Shown here: positions 26,692 to 35,044 of the stretch, piece after piece
How the letters are laid out: each line of letters starts with the position of its first letter
Position numbering within the stretch: the first letter of the stretch is position 1
NCBI GenBank assembly: GCA_027531395.1
Contig: JAPZRO010000001.1
Location: 372,001-436,000 of the forward strand
Source: Porphyrobacter sp.
GTDB taxonomy: Bacteria; Pseudomonadota; Alphaproteobacteria; Sphingomonadales; Sphingomonadaceae
Reading direction: 5' to 3'
DNA: 64,000 nucleotides
Made by a program: the position numbers and the translations under genes
The notes under the pieces: generated by a model
Databases searched by the model: none
What the model was told of the DNA's origin: nothing
The model's input: the letters and a program-made list of their open reading frames with translations, nothing else

Positions 26692-27447
26692 TCAGAACTC
26701 AGCCGCCTTGCCGGTCTCGACGAAGGCATCGCGCGCCTTCTGGCTGTCTTCGTGCATGTACATTTCGAGCGTGAAGCCCTGCTCCCAGCGATAGCCACGA
26801 TCGACATCGCGCGGTTCAAGGCCGTTGAGGGCCTCCTTGGCGATCACCAGCGCCTTGCGGCTCTTGGCGGCGATCACGGCGCAGAAGGCGCGCGCCTCGG
26901 CTTCCAGATCGGCGCGCGGCACCACCTTCTCGACCGCGCCGAGACGGTAGGCCTCCTCGGCCGGGATATTCCCGCCGGTGAAGAAGGCCGCGCGCACCTT
27001 GTGCAGTGGCAGCATCCGCGACAGGTGGCTGGCTCCGCCCATCGCCCCGCGATCGACTTCGGGCAGGCTGAAGAAGGCATCGTCGGCCGCGATGATCGTG
27101 TCCGAGGCGCCGCAGATCCCGATCCCGCCGCCGATCACGAATTTATGCACCGCCGAGACCACCGGCACCTCGGCATCGCGGATCGCCTTGAAGGTGAGGT
27201 AATTGCCGCGATTGAGCAGGGTGATGCGCTCGGGGTGGGCCTGCATCTCCTTGATGTCGACCCCGCCGCAGAAGCCGCGCGATTCCGCCGCAGCGCGGAT
27301 CAGCACGCAATTGACCTCGGGATTGCGCGCGGCGGCGGTGATCATCTCGGGTATGGCATTCCACGTCGCGCTGTCGAAGGCGTTGACCGGCGGCACGTCG
27401 AAGACGATCTCGGCGATGCGGTCTTTGATGGTGGTGGTGATCGGCAT
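26692..27447 (-). CDS. echA20: Crotonase-family ring-D hydrolase, EchA20-type
   Basis: 251-residue crotonase-fold protein closely resembling mycobacterial EchA20 (247 residues), which hydrolytically opens steroid ring D of HIEC-CoA. Shared features: MPITTT start, DVPPVNAFDS, RGFCGGVDIKEMQ (first oxyanion loop), FVIGGGIGICGASD, LPEVDRGAMGGASHLSR and YRWEQGFTLEM near the C-terminus. It lies one base from ipdC and two from the FadE31-like gene, as in the actinobacterial HIP cluster. The two crotonases in the operon differ clearly; this one is the better EchA20 match. Confidence 0.82.
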   Translation of the reverse strand: MPITTTIKDRIAEIVFDVPPVNAFDSATWNAIPEMITAAARNPEVNCVLIRAAAESRGFCGGVDIKEMQAHPERITLLNRGNYLTFKAIRDAEVPVVSAVHKFVIGGGIGICGASDTIIAADDAFFSLPEVDRGAMGGASHLSRMLPLHKVRAAFFTGGNIPAEEAYRLGAVEKVVPRADLEAEARAFCAVIAAKSRKALVIAKEALNGLEPRDVDRGYRWEQGFTLEMYMHEDSQKARDAFVETGKAAEF

Positions 27448-28535
27448 CAGGCCGCTCCCTTGAGCGAAGGTGTCTGGGGGACGAGCGCGGCGATCCGCGC
27501 GCGCGCTTCGGTTTCGATTGTCGTGAGGAGGTCGGCGCAGGAGGGCAGATCGTCGAGCCGTCCAGCGACCTGCCCCGATGCCATCAGCCCGCCCACCGCA
27601 TCGCCCTCGACCACCGCCTTCTGCAGCAGCGTGGGCGCAGCGGCGGCGAGCATGGCTTCGGGCAGCGACATCTCGCCGTGGCTGGTCATCCCGCGTGCGG
27701 CGGCGAGGAGTTCGCCCCAGCTCGCCCCGGTGGCGCGCTTCATCGCGAAAGCGGCCAGCAGCCCGCGCCGCCAGCGCGCCATGGCGCCGCCCGCCTCGAT
27801 CCTCTCGAGCATCGGGTTGCGGATCATGCGCTGGGGGATGCCGTCGATCTTGCTTGTGACGAGGATGTCCTGCGTGCCCGCACGGGCATAGGCGGCCTTG
27901 ACCGCATCGGGCACCGGGCTGTCGCTGGTCATCATGAAGCGGCTGCCCATCGCGATCCCGCTCGCGCCGTAGGCGAGCGCCGCCGCGAGCCCGCGCCCGT
28001 CGGCAAAGCCGCCCGCGGCTGCGACCGGCACGTTCACGGCATCGAGCACCTGCGGCAGCAGCACCGTGGTGGCGACCGATCCGGTATGCCCGCCGCCCTC
28101 GCCGCCCTGCACGGTGATCGCCTCGCACCCGAGGCTCACCATCTTCTGCGCGTGCTTGAGCGCACCGACCGTGGGGATGCACACGATCCCGGCCTCGCGG
28201 AAACGCGCGATCATCGAGGCATCCGGCCCGCGTCCGAAGCTGACCGCGCGCACCCGCTCGGCATTGGCGATGATGATCTCGACGATCTCGCGCGCGCCGG
28301 GCTGGAAGCTATGGAAATTGACCCCGAAGCGGTGCGGGGTGAGCCGCGCCGTCTCGGCAATCGCGGCCGCCAGTTCGGACGGCTGCATCACTGCACCCGC
28401 CAGAAACCCGAAGGCCCCCGCATTGCTGCTCGCCGCCACCAGCTGCGGCGTGGCGATCCAGCCCATCGCGGTCTGGATCACCGGCAGGCGGCTGCCGAGC
28501 AGCGCGGTCAGGGGCGTGGCGAGCGGGTCAGCCAT
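27447..28535 (-). CDS. ipdC: IpdC, FMN-dependent reductase of HIP catabolism
   Basis: 362-residue FMN-barrel protein of the nitronate monooxygenase family. N-terminal LPVIQTAMGWIATPQLVAA, VQGGEGGGHTG (FMN phosphate region), AAGGFADGRGLAAALAYGASGIAMGSRF and the C-terminal VVEGDAVGGLMASGQVAG are visible. Mycobacterial IpdC (Rv3553) has similar length and lies directly after ipdAB; here the order echA20, ipdC, crotonase, ipdB, ipdA keeps that set together. IpdC reduces a 5-hydroxy ring intermediate before ring D/C opening. A true nitronate monooxygenase is possible from sequence alone but unlikely in this context. Confidence 0.82.
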   Translation of the reverse strand: MADPLATPLTALLGSRLPVIQTAMGWIATPQLVAASSNAGAFGFLAGAVMQPSELAAAIAETARLTPHRFGVNFHSFQPGAREIVEIIIANAERVRAVSFGRGPDASMIARFREAGIVCIPTVGALKHAQKMVSLGCEAITVQGGEGGGHTGSVATTVLLPQVLDAVNVPVAAAGGFADGRGLAAALAYGASGIAMGSRFMMTSDSPVPDAVKAAYARAGTQDILVTSKIDGIPQRMIRNPMLERIEAGGAMARWRRGLLAAFAMKRATGASWGELLAAARGMTSHGEMSLPEAMLAAAAPTLLQKAVVEGDAVGGLMASGQVAGRLDDLPSCADLLTTIETEARARIAALVPQTPSLKGAA

Positions 28536-28537
28536 GA

Positions 28538-29440
28538 TCAGGCTTTGCCCGCCTCGCGTTCCTTGTTCTTCTCGGCCATCGACTTGCCGCTGAAGCCGGC
28601 AATGTAGTCGCCCGAGACGAGCTGGTTGTTGGCGTGGGCGAAGTGGTGATAGCCGAAGCTCGCGTCGATCCCGGCTTCCTTGCCCGCCAGCGTCTCCATG
28701 TGGTTGACCGCCTGCTTGGCGAGTTGCAGCGCAAGGCGCGGCTGCTCAGCGATGCGCGCGGCGACACGGGCGACTTCGGCCTCCAGTTCGGCGCGCGGCA
28801 CGACCCGGTTGACCATGCCCATCTGATAGGCGCGCTCGGCGCTCATGCGCTCGCCGAGGAACAGGAATTCCTTGGCGATGCGCGGATTGAGTTCATGCGC
28901 GTGGGCGAAATACTCGACCCCGGGGAAGCCCATCTGCAAGACCGGATCCTGGAAGAAGGCATCGTCGCTGGCGATGATCAGGTCGCACACCCAGGCCAGC
29001 ATCAGCCCGCCCGCGATGCAGGCACCGTGGACCTGCGCGATGGTCGGCTTGGGGAGCGCGCGCCAGCGCTTGCACATGCCGAGATAGACTTCCTGCTCGC
29101 GGATATAGGCCTTTTCCGCGCCGCCCTTGTTGGCGTGATCGTACCACATCAGCCGCCGCTCGAAGCTCGAATGGAAGTCGCGCCCCGGGCTGCCGATATC
29201 GTGCCCGGCGGTGAAGTGCTTGGCATCGGACTTGAGGATGATGACCTTCACATCGTCGTCGTCGACCGCACGCTTGAACGCGTCGTCGAGCGCATAGGTC
29301 ATCTGGCTGTTCTGGACGTTGTGGAACTGCGGCCGGTTGAGCGTGATGCGCGCAATGCCCTCGGCAGCGTGGTAGAGCACCGGCTCGTCGGTTTCGTAGA
29401 CCGGCGGCTGATCAACCTTGGGAACGATGGCGTCGCTCAT
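28538..29440 (-). CDS. Enoyl-CoA hydratase/isomerase, second crotonase of the operon
   Basis: 300-residue crotonase with an N-terminal extension of about 25 residues and an unusually long C-terminal tail. The oxyanion-hole regions are SDAKHFTAGHDIGSPG and VHGACIAGGLMLAWVCDLIIASDDA. MGFPGVEYFAHAHELNPRIAKEFLFLGERMS is the middle family-specific stretch. It lies between ipdC (2 bp) and ipdB (4-bp overlap). It is probably the enoyl-CoA hydratase that follows one of the FadE steps; the active-site Glu pair of classical hydratases is not clearly conserved, so isomerase or hydrolase activity is possible. Confidence 0.78.
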   Translation of the reverse strand: MSDAIVPKVDQPPVYETDEPVLYHAAEGIARITLNRPQFHNVQNSQMTYALDDAFKRAVDDDDVKVIILKSDAKHFTAGHDIGSPGRDFHSSFERRLMWYDHANKGGAEKAYIREQEVYLGMCKRWRALPKPTIAQVHGACIAGGLMLAWVCDLIIASDDAFFQDPVLQMGFPGVEYFAHAHELNPRIAKEFLFLGERMSAERAYQMGMVNRVVPRAELEAEVARVAARIAEQPRLALQLAKQAVNHMETLAGKEAGIDASFGYHHFAHANNQLVSGDYIAGFSGKSMAEKNKEREAGKA

Positions 29441-30225
29441 GATGCGCTCCTGATGGCAGGTGGGTTTTCGGCCAGCACGCTGTGGCGGATGCCGTGCGGA
29501 TCGAGCCGGTCGATGATGGCGAGCTGTTCGTCGGTGGGCAGCGGGGTCTCGCCCGCCACCGCGTCGATCAGCGGGAATCCGGTCGCCGCCTCGACTTCCG
29601 CGAAGGTCACGCCGGGGTGCAGCGAGATGACGCGGATCGCGTTGTCCGGCCCGCCGAAATCCATCACGCACAGGTTGGTGACGATGCGCTTGAGGTCGAT
29701 GGCGGAGTAATTGCCGCCCGCGATCCGGCGCGCCGGGTTGTAGCCGGGTGATGAGACGCGATCGACCTCGCCCGCCACGAACACCCGGGGCCCGTGGGCC
29801 GGGATGAACATCGAATTGGCGTGGTAGATGCCGTTGCCGGGGAAACCGCGCGCGCCGAGCATCTGGGTCTTGGGCTGGGCATGGGTCCCGCCAAGCGCCG
29901 AAAGGTTGGTCTGGCCGAAACGGTCGACCTGCGTCGGTGTGACCATCGCGTGGCGCCGCCCGCTCCACACCGCGCTGTCGAAGAAGCGGCTGAAGGGCAG
30001 GTAACCAGCGGCCTTCCGGTCATCATAGGCACGCGGGCCGATCGGCACCGGCTGCTCGACGAGGAACGCCTCGCCGTCGGTCATCATCAACCCGGGCGAA
30101 TGGGTGAGCTTGGCCAGCCCTACGCCGAGCCGCGGGATCGGGCCGATGCCGGTCCCGACCAGTTCGCGGTCCGTGCGGAAAGCCTCCGCCACCGCCGCGA
30201 TGCACAGTTCCGCGAGTGTCGCCAT
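29437..30225 (-). CDS. ipdB: IpdB, beta subunit of the ring-C-opening CoA hydrolase
   Basis: 262-residue class I CoA-transferase beta-type subunit. The segments ELVGTGIGPIPRLGVGLAKLTHSPGLMMTDGEA and GGTHAQPKTQMLGARGFPGNG match IpdB-like proteins. IpdAB has a CoA-transferase fold but hydrolyses the cyclic beta-diketone COCHEA-CoA, opening steroid ring C. The ATG overlaps the IpdA stop by one base, consistent with an alpha-beta heterodimer made in equal amounts. It lacks an obvious CoA-transferase catalytic Glu motif (EXG), as expected for the IpdAB type. Confidence 0.85.
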   Translation of the reverse strand: MATLAELCIAAVAEAFRTDRELVGTGIGPIPRLGVGLAKLTHSPGLMMTDGEAFLVEQPVPIGPRAYDDRKAAGYLPFSRFFDSAVWSGRRHAMVTPTQVDRFGQTNLSALGGTHAQPKTQMLGARGFPGNGIYHANSMFIPAHGPRVFVAGEVDRVSSPGYNPARRIAGGNYSAIDLKRIVTNLCVMDFGGPDNAIRVISLHPGVTFAEVEAATGFPLIDAVAGETPLPTDEQLAIIDRLDPHGIRHSVLAENPPAIRSAS

Positions 30226-31109
30226 CAGAACACCGGCAGGGGGAGCGCCCCGACCGCCTCCATACCGCCGACCGAAGCGAGATATTCCGCCTCGCTCGCG
30301 CCGACGAATTGCGCTGCCACGCTGGCCCAGTCGCCCGGGTCCTTCGCGGCGGCGGCGTATTTCTTGAACCAGCCCATGTCCCAGCCGTAGTCGGGCGGGA
30401 GCGAGGTCGGATGCGCTCCACCCTTGGCCTCGGTCACGCCGGTGACGAAGCAGCGTTCGAACAGGTTGGCGCGGGCGTCCTCAGGGTAGGCGTCCTCCAT
30501 CGCGGGGACGAGTTCCTCAGCCGAGACGAAGCACTGGTCGGCCGCCTTGGCGAACCATTCGTCGTAATAGGTGTCCGGCCCCAAGGCCTGCACATTGCCG
30601 CGATGGTCGCAGCGCTGGACGTGGATCAGCGCGGCATCGAGCTTCAGCGCGGGCATCGCCACCATCACCTCGCCATCGTCATAGGGCGACTGCACGGTCC
30701 TGAGCCCGCCCAGTTCAACGAGATCGGTGCCGAGCCCGACGCGGGTCGGCAGGAAGGGCAGCTGGAAGGCGGCGGCCTTGAGGCCCCACTGGAACATGCC
30801 CTCGTCGAGTTCGAGCACCTCGATTGCGCCCGCCTCGCGCGCCTTGCGGAACCACGGTTCCAAGGGGATCGCATCCAGCGAGACGAAGGCGAAGACGAGT
30901 TTCTTCACCTTGCCCGCCGCGCACAGCATCCCGACATCGGGGCCACCATAGGAGACGATGGTGAGGTCCTTGAGGTCGGAGCGCAGGATCTCGCGCACCA
31001 GCGCCATCGGCTTGCGCCGCGGCCCCCAGCCGCCGATGCCGAGCGTCATCCCGCTCGAAAGGCGGCCGACGATCTCGGCGGCGGTCATGCGTTTGTCGAG
31101 CGTGCTCAT
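30225..31109 (-). CDS. ipdA: IpdA, alpha subunit of the ring-C-opening CoA hydrolase
   Basis: 294-residue class I CoA-transferase alpha-type subunit very like mycobacterial IpdA (292 residues): LSSGMTLGIGGWGPRRKPMALV, ILRSDLKDLTIVSYGGPDVG, LCAAGKVKKL and FVSLDAIPLEPWFRKAREAGAIEVLELDEGM. Glu103 in LDEGM aligns with the catalytic glutamate (Glu105) described for IpdA. With IpdB it hydrolyses the last intact steroid ring. The start at 31109 matches that family N-terminus; an upstream ATG at 31154 lies within hsaC. It overlaps hsaC by four bases. Confidence 0.87.
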   Translation of the reverse strand: MSTLDKRMTAAEIVGRLSSGMTLGIGGWGPRRKPMALVREILRSDLKDLTIVSYGGPDVGMLCAAGKVKKLVFAFVSLDAIPLEPWFRKAREAGAIEVLELDEGMFQWGLKAAAFQLPFLPTRVGLGTDLVELGGLRTVQSPYDDGEVMVAMPALKLDAALIHVQRCDHRGNVQALGPDTYYDEWFAKAADQCFVSAEELVPAMEDAYPEDARANLFERCFVTGVTEAKGGAHPTSLPPDYGWDMGWFKKYAAAAKDPGDWASVAAQFVGASEAEYLASVGGMEAVGALPLPVF

Positions 31110-32029
31110 TCGGCGGCCTGCTGCTGTTCCTTCATCGCCTTCTGCCAGGCCCATTCATGGCCCCAGATGCTGATGCCGATGTGCTTGGTGACTTCCCAGC
31201 TGGCCGGATCGATCACCAGGCTGTCGCAGCCGATTTCCAGATCGAAGCCGCCCGGGGACTGGACGTAGAAGCCGACGGTCTCGTCGTTGATGTGCTGCCC
31301 GAGGCTGGCGCTTTCGGGATAGCCCATCGCCTTCATCCGGTCGTAGGCTTTGCCGACTTCGACGAGGCTGGGATATTGCAGCATCACGTGGACAGCGCCC
31401 GAGGGCGGCACCGGCCCCTCGCCGAAAGCGATCGAGTGGTGGCGGCCATTGTCGGCGTGCAGGAAGGCGAAGTGCATCGCCGGCGCATCCGGCCCCATCA
31501 GGTGGAAGGCCGGCATGTCGGTCTCGCGGAAGCCGATCACGTCGCGGTGGAAGGCGAGCGTCGCGGGGAAATCCGGAGCGGAAAACACCGCATGGCCCAT
31601 GCCCATTTCGCCGGTGATGAAGTGCGAGATGCCGAGCGGGGAGACGAAAGGTTCGTCGGCGCGGCTGTCGCCGCAGTAGAATTCGAGGCCGTTGCCGGCA
31701 GGATCGCTGGTGGCAAAGCCGGTCTCGACCCCGCGCAGCGCCGCTGCCTCGGCGGTGAAAGGCTCGACCGGGCGGCCGGCGGCGGCAATGCGCGCGGCGA
31801 GAGCCTCGAGCTCGGCACTATCGGCCAGAGCATAGCCCGCCGCCTTGAACCATTCGCGGTCCGAGCGCTCGATCCGGAACCGGAACACCCGCTCGTCGAT
31901 GCGGAACTGCATCGCCCCGTCGGGCGCATCGTCAGCGCGCATCACGCCCGCCAGTTGGGTCAGAAACGTGTCCCACCGCTCCGGCTGGGCCGTTTCGACA
32001 ATCACATAGCCAAGCGCCTTGACGCCCAT
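31106..32029 (-). CDS. hsaC: HsaC/TesB, 3,4-DHSA extradiol dioxygenase
   Basis: 307-residue type I extradiol dioxygenase that cleaves aromatic ring A of 3,4-dihydroxy-9,10-secosteroid. Two VOC modules are present; iron ligands are His146 (MGMGHAVF), His214 (GAVHVML) and Glu265 (FDLEIG), within one residue of mycobacterial HsaC (145, 215, 266). The second-sphere HHSIAF and FYVQSPGGFD segments are also kept. It is second in the minus-strand operon, separated from the other hsa genes, which are divergent. The start at 32029 fits the family; a longer frame into the SDR gene does not. Confidence 0.9.
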   Translation of the reverse strand: MGVKALGYVIVETAQPERWDTFLTQLAGVMRADDAPDGAMQFRIDERVFRFRIERSDREWFKAAGYALADSAELEALAARIAAAGRPVEPFTAEAAALRGVETGFATSDPAGNGLEFYCGDSRADEPFVSPLGISHFITGEMGMGHAVFSAPDFPATLAFHRDVIGFRETDMPAFHLMGPDAPAMHFAFLHADNGRHHSIAFGEGPVPPSGAVHVMLQYPSLVEVGKAYDRMKAMGYPESASLGQHINDETVGFYVQSPGGFDLEIGCDSLVIDPASWEVTKHIGISIWGHEWAWQKAMKEQQQAAE

Positions 32030-32034
32030 GGCCC

Positions 32035-32802
32035 CTACTCCCCCTTCACGAGGTCGAGGAAGTACGGACGTTCTCCCCCACCATCGACGTTGATCCTTGC
32101 CCCGCTCACCCATGCGGCGAGCGAAGAGCACAGCCACAGCACCGCCCCGGCGATATCCTCGCCCGAGCCCATGCGCTGGAGCGGCATCGAGCGGCCTACC
32201 GCAGCCTGGGCCTCGGCGTCGCCATAGGTCGCCTCAGCGGTCTCGGTCGCCATCAGCCCGGCGATGATCGCATTGACGCGAATGCCCTGCGGCCCCCATT
32301 CCTGCGCGAGGCTCTGGGTGAGATTGAGCAGCCCCGCCTTGGCCGCGCCATAGGCTGCTGTGCCCGGCGAGGGGCGGATGGCCGAGACGCTGGCGATATT
32401 GACGATGCTCCCGCCACCCTGCCGCGCCATGTGCGGATGCACCGCCTGCGAGAGATAGAGCGGCGCCATCAGATTGAGCCGGACGATCGCTTCGGAAAAG
32501 CGCGGGCTCGCCTCGGCGGCAGGGACGGCGGGCGAGCCGCCGGCATTGTTGACCAGAATGTCGATCCGCCCAGCCTCGGCCACGATCCCGTCGACCAGCG
32601 CGCGCACTTCCTCGGGATTGCGGACGTCGGCTGCGCGAAAGGTGATGCCGTCCATCGCCTCGGCAGGGGCATTGCGGGCGCAGACGAAAACCCGCGCGCC
32701 AGCACCGGCCAGCGCCAGCGCGACCGCACGGCCCAGACCCTTGGTCCCGCCGGTCACCAGCGCGACCTGCCCGCTGAGATCAATTGTCGGCGTCTTGGCC
32801 AA
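32035..32802 (-). CDS. SDR family oxidoreductase (first gene of minus-strand steroid operon)
   Basis: 255-residue short-chain dehydrogenase: TGGTKGLGRAVALALAGAG at the NAD(P) site, NNAGGSPAVP, IVNIASVSA and YGAAKAGLLNLTQ, with the catalytic Ser, Tyr and Lys. The TTG at 32802 is favoured because GGGAAGGGAG stands at proper distance; GTG 32811 and ATG 32892 are alternatives, but the latter would lie 10 bp from the 28-bp operator. It leads the 18-gene operon and lies five bases before hsaC. Substrate is unknown; a hydroxysteroid is likely from context. Confidence 0.78.
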   Translation of the reverse strand: MAKTPTIDLSGQVALVTGGTKGLGRAVALALAGAGARVFVCARNAPAEAMDGITFRAADVRNPEEVRALVDGIVAEAGRIDILVNNAGGSPAVPAAEASPRFSEAIVRLNLMAPLYLSQAVHPHMARQGGGSIVNIASVSAIRPSPGTAAYGAAKAGLLNLTQSLAQEWGPQGIRVNAIIAGLMATETAEATYGDAEAQAAVGRSMPLQRMGSGEDIAGAVLWLCSSLAAWVSGARINVDGGGERPYFLDLVKGE

Positions 32803-32902
32803 TTCGGCCACTCCCTTCCCTGCCCATTTTTCTGAATCGCGGCACGCGACTGCTGTTAAAACCGCATTATCGGAAGCCAAACGGCTTTTCAATTGACGAT
32901 TT

Positions 32903-32930
32903 GCGTATCAAACGATAAAAAATTTTACGA
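32903..32930. promoter_or_regulatory. 28-bp inverted repeat, steroid-regulon operator site 1
   Basis: GCGTA, eighteen mostly A/T bases, TACGA. It is in the divergent promoter between the minus-strand SDR-to-fadD3 operon and the plus-strand hsaA operon, so one site could control both halves of steroid-nucleus degradation. The same arm-and-spacing pattern recurs at 43809, 49699 and 62448 and, with one mismatch, at 51282. Regulator unknown. Confidence 0.7.
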
Positions 32931-32990
32931 GACCAACGTTGAGAGCTGAGTCGGCAAAGCCCGCCAGCTCCGCAAGAGAGGAGCCGGTCG

Positions 32991-34205
32991 ATGGGCGTTG
33001 CCGTGAAGCGGATGGATATCGAAGGAGTGGTGCCGAGCGCTGAAGAGCTGCTCGAACGCGCCCGTGCGATGGTGCCCGTGCTCAAGGCGCGGGCGAAGCA
33101 GTGCACCGCAGCACGCAACGTACCGGCCGAAACCATCGCCGAGATGAAGGAAGCGGGCTTCTTCCGCATCCTCCAGCCGGCCAATTTCGGTGGCTACGAA
33201 ATGCACCCCAATGCCTTCTTCGAAGTGCAGAAAGTGCTGGCCGAGGGCTGCATGTCGACCGGCTGGATGTACGGCGTGCTCGGCTGCCACCCCTATGAAA
33301 TGGCCCTGTTCCACGAGAAGGCGCAGCAGGAAGTGTGGGGCGATGATCCCGACATGCTGGTCTGCTCGACCTATCAGCCGGTCGGCAAGGTCACTCACGT
33401 CGAGGGCGGTTTCCGCCTGTCGGGCCGCTGGGGCTTTTCGACCGGGTCGGTCCATTCGGGCTGGATCCTGCTGGGCGCGTTCTGCCCGCCCAAGGATGAC
33501 GGCACCCCGGCCGAGATGCGCACCTTCCTGCTGCCTCGCAGCGATTTCGCAATCGACGAGAACGCGTGGCACACCTTCGGTCTGCAGGGCACCGGCAGCC
33601 ACGACATCATCGTCGACGACGTGTTCGTGCCCGAATATCGCACCCACCGGTCGATCGACGGGTTTCTGTGCCAGAACCCCGGGCAGGAAGTGAACACCGG
33701 CCCGCTCTATCGTCTACCCTGGGCGCAGGTCTTCACCCGCTCGGTCTCGACTGCGGCCTTCGGCGGCGCGCAGGCCGCGATCAACGCCGCCATGGCGATC
33801 ATGCAGGACCGCGTCTCGACCAACACCGGCAAGGCCTCGAAGCAGGACCCGATCCTGCACGCCGCGATCGCGCGGGCGATTGCCGAGAAGCGGGAGATGG
33901 AAACCACCCTGCGCCTCACCTTCGACGATCTGATGGGCTATGCCGAGCGGGGCGAGGACATTCCGATGGAGAAGCGCGCCTTCTACACCTACCAGTCGGC
34001 CACGGTCGTGCGGCGGCTGGCGAGCCTGGTGGACGACATCGTCCAGCTGCTCGGCGGGCGGGCGATCTACATGACCAGCGAGATCATCCAGCCGTGGCTC
34101 GATCTTCACGCGGGCCGTGCGCACGTCGCCAATGATCCGGCTAACCGCACCGGGGACGCGATCGGCACGATGCTGGGCGAGGCTCCGCTCAACCCGTTCC
34201 TGTAA
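32991..34205 (+). CDS. hsaA: HsaA/TesA2, 3-HSA hydroxylase oxygenase component
   Basis: 404-residue flavin-dependent monooxygenase with acyl-CoA dehydrogenase fold, matching HsaA (394 residues) that hydroxylates 3-HSA to 3,4-DHSA using reduced flavin from HsaB. Segments: PAETIAEMKEAGFFRILQPANFGGYE, CMSTGWMYGVLGCHPYEMALF, LSGRWGFSTGS, FGLQGTGSHDIIVDDVFVPEYRTHR and the C-terminal LLGGRAIYMTSEIIQPWLDLHAGRAH. Ribosome site AGGAG lies 10 bases before the ATG. First gene of an eight-gene plus operon and next to operator site 1. Confidence 0.87.
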   Translation: MGVAVKRMDIEGVVPSAEELLERARAMVPVLKARAKQCTAARNVPAETIAEMKEAGFFRILQPANFGGYEMHPNAFFEVQKVLAEGCMSTGWMYGVLGCHPYEMALFHEKAQQEVWGDDPDMLVCSTYQPVGKVTHVEGGFRLSGRWGFSTGSVHSGWILLGAFCPPKDDGTPAEMRTFLLPRSDFAIDENAWHTFGLQGTGSHDIIVDDVFVPEYRTHRSIDGFLCQNPGQEVNTGPLYRLPWAQVFTRSVSTAAFGGAQAAINAAMAIMQDRVSTNTGKASKQDPILHAAIARAIAEKREMETTLRLTFDDLMGYAERGEDIPMEKRAFYTYQSATVVRRLASLVDDIVQLLGGRAIYMTSEIIQPWLDLHAGRAHVANDPANRTGDAIGTMLGEAPLNPFL

Positions 34206-34216
34206 GGAGCCTCGCG

Positions 34217-35044
34217 ATGGGAGGGCTGAGCGAGGCGACCTACACGGTCGCAGGCGGATATGACATCCATCTCAAGGAGGCCGGCTCCGGCCCCGTGGTC
34301 GTGTTCCTGCACGGCAGCGGGCCGGGCGCGTCGGGGGCATCGAACTTCCGCGACAACTGGCAGGCTTTCGTCGATGCCGGTTACCGGGTGATCCTGCCCG
34401 ATCTGATCGGCTACGGCGCCTCGTCCAAGCCGGAGGGGATCGACTACACCCTGCAACTCTTCGCCGACAGCGTGTTCGAAGCGCTGGGCCGGCACGGCGT
34501 GACGCAGGCGAGCCTCGTCGGCAATTCGCTGGGCGGCGGGATCGCGCTCCAGATCGCGCTCGATCACCCCGGCTTCGTGCAAAGCTTCGTGCTGATGGCG
34601 CCGGGCTGCATCGAGGACCAGCCCGAATACTTTAAGATGCCCGGCATTGCCCGGATGGTGTCGAACTTCGGCGGGCCGGACTTCAACCTCGACGAGCAGC
34701 GCCGGCTGGTGCGCAATCTCGTTCACCCCTCTTTTGCCGACCGCATTCCCGATGCGCTGGTGCAGGAACGCTTCGCCGTCGCCCGCACCCAGCCCAAGGA
34801 CGTGCTGGTGCGGATGCGCACGCCCAACCTCGCCCCGCGGCTCGGCGAATTGCCGCAGCCGATGCTGGTGATGTGGGGCTTGCAGGACGATTTCTGCCCC
34901 GAAAGCGGCGCGCGCCATTTCCTCGACGCGGGCTGCGATGTGCGCACCATGACCTTCAACAATGTCGGCCACTGGGTGCAGGTCGAGCGCGCGGCGGAGT
35001 TCAACGCCCACGCCATCGCCTTCCTTAAGGGTGCGGGCGCGTGA
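34217..35044 (+). CDS. hsaD: HsaD/TesD, 4,9-DSHA meta-cleavage hydrolase
   Basis: 275-residue C-C hydrolase. Ser104 is in VGNSLGGG, the acid is Asp224 or Asp225 in WGLQDDFCP and the base is His252 in NVGHWVQVE. FLHGSGPGASGASNFRDNW is the MCP-hydrolase oxyanion-hole segment. It cuts the ring-A cleavage product 4,9-DSHA into HIP (DOHNAA) and 2-hydroxyhexa-2,4-dienoate. It follows hsaA by 11 bp and overlaps hsaB by four bases (GTGA). Confidence 0.87.
   Translation: MGGLSEATYTVAGGYDIHLKEAGSGPVVVFLHGSGPGASGASNFRDNWQAFVDAGYRVILPDLIGYGASSKPEGIDYTLQLFADSVFEALGRHGVTQASLVGNSLGGGIALQIALDHPGFVQSFVLMAPGCIEDQPEYFKMPGIARMVSNFGGPDFNLDEQRRLVRNLVHPSFADRIPDALVQERFAVARTQPKDVLVRMRTPNLAPRLGELPQPMLVMWGLQDDFCPESGARHFLDAGCDVRTMTFNNVGHWVQVERAAEFNAHAIAFLKGAGA

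Noticed and set aside
27447..28535. Nitronate monooxygenase as the literal function of ipdC
   Set aside because: Family name is possible, but gene order with ipdA, ipdB and echA20 and the length favour IpdC.
32811..32892. Extended N-terminus for the first SDR
   Set aside because: The 32892 ATG would place the ribosome site into operator site 1 and adds non-SDR sequence; the TTG at 32802 has a better ribosome site.
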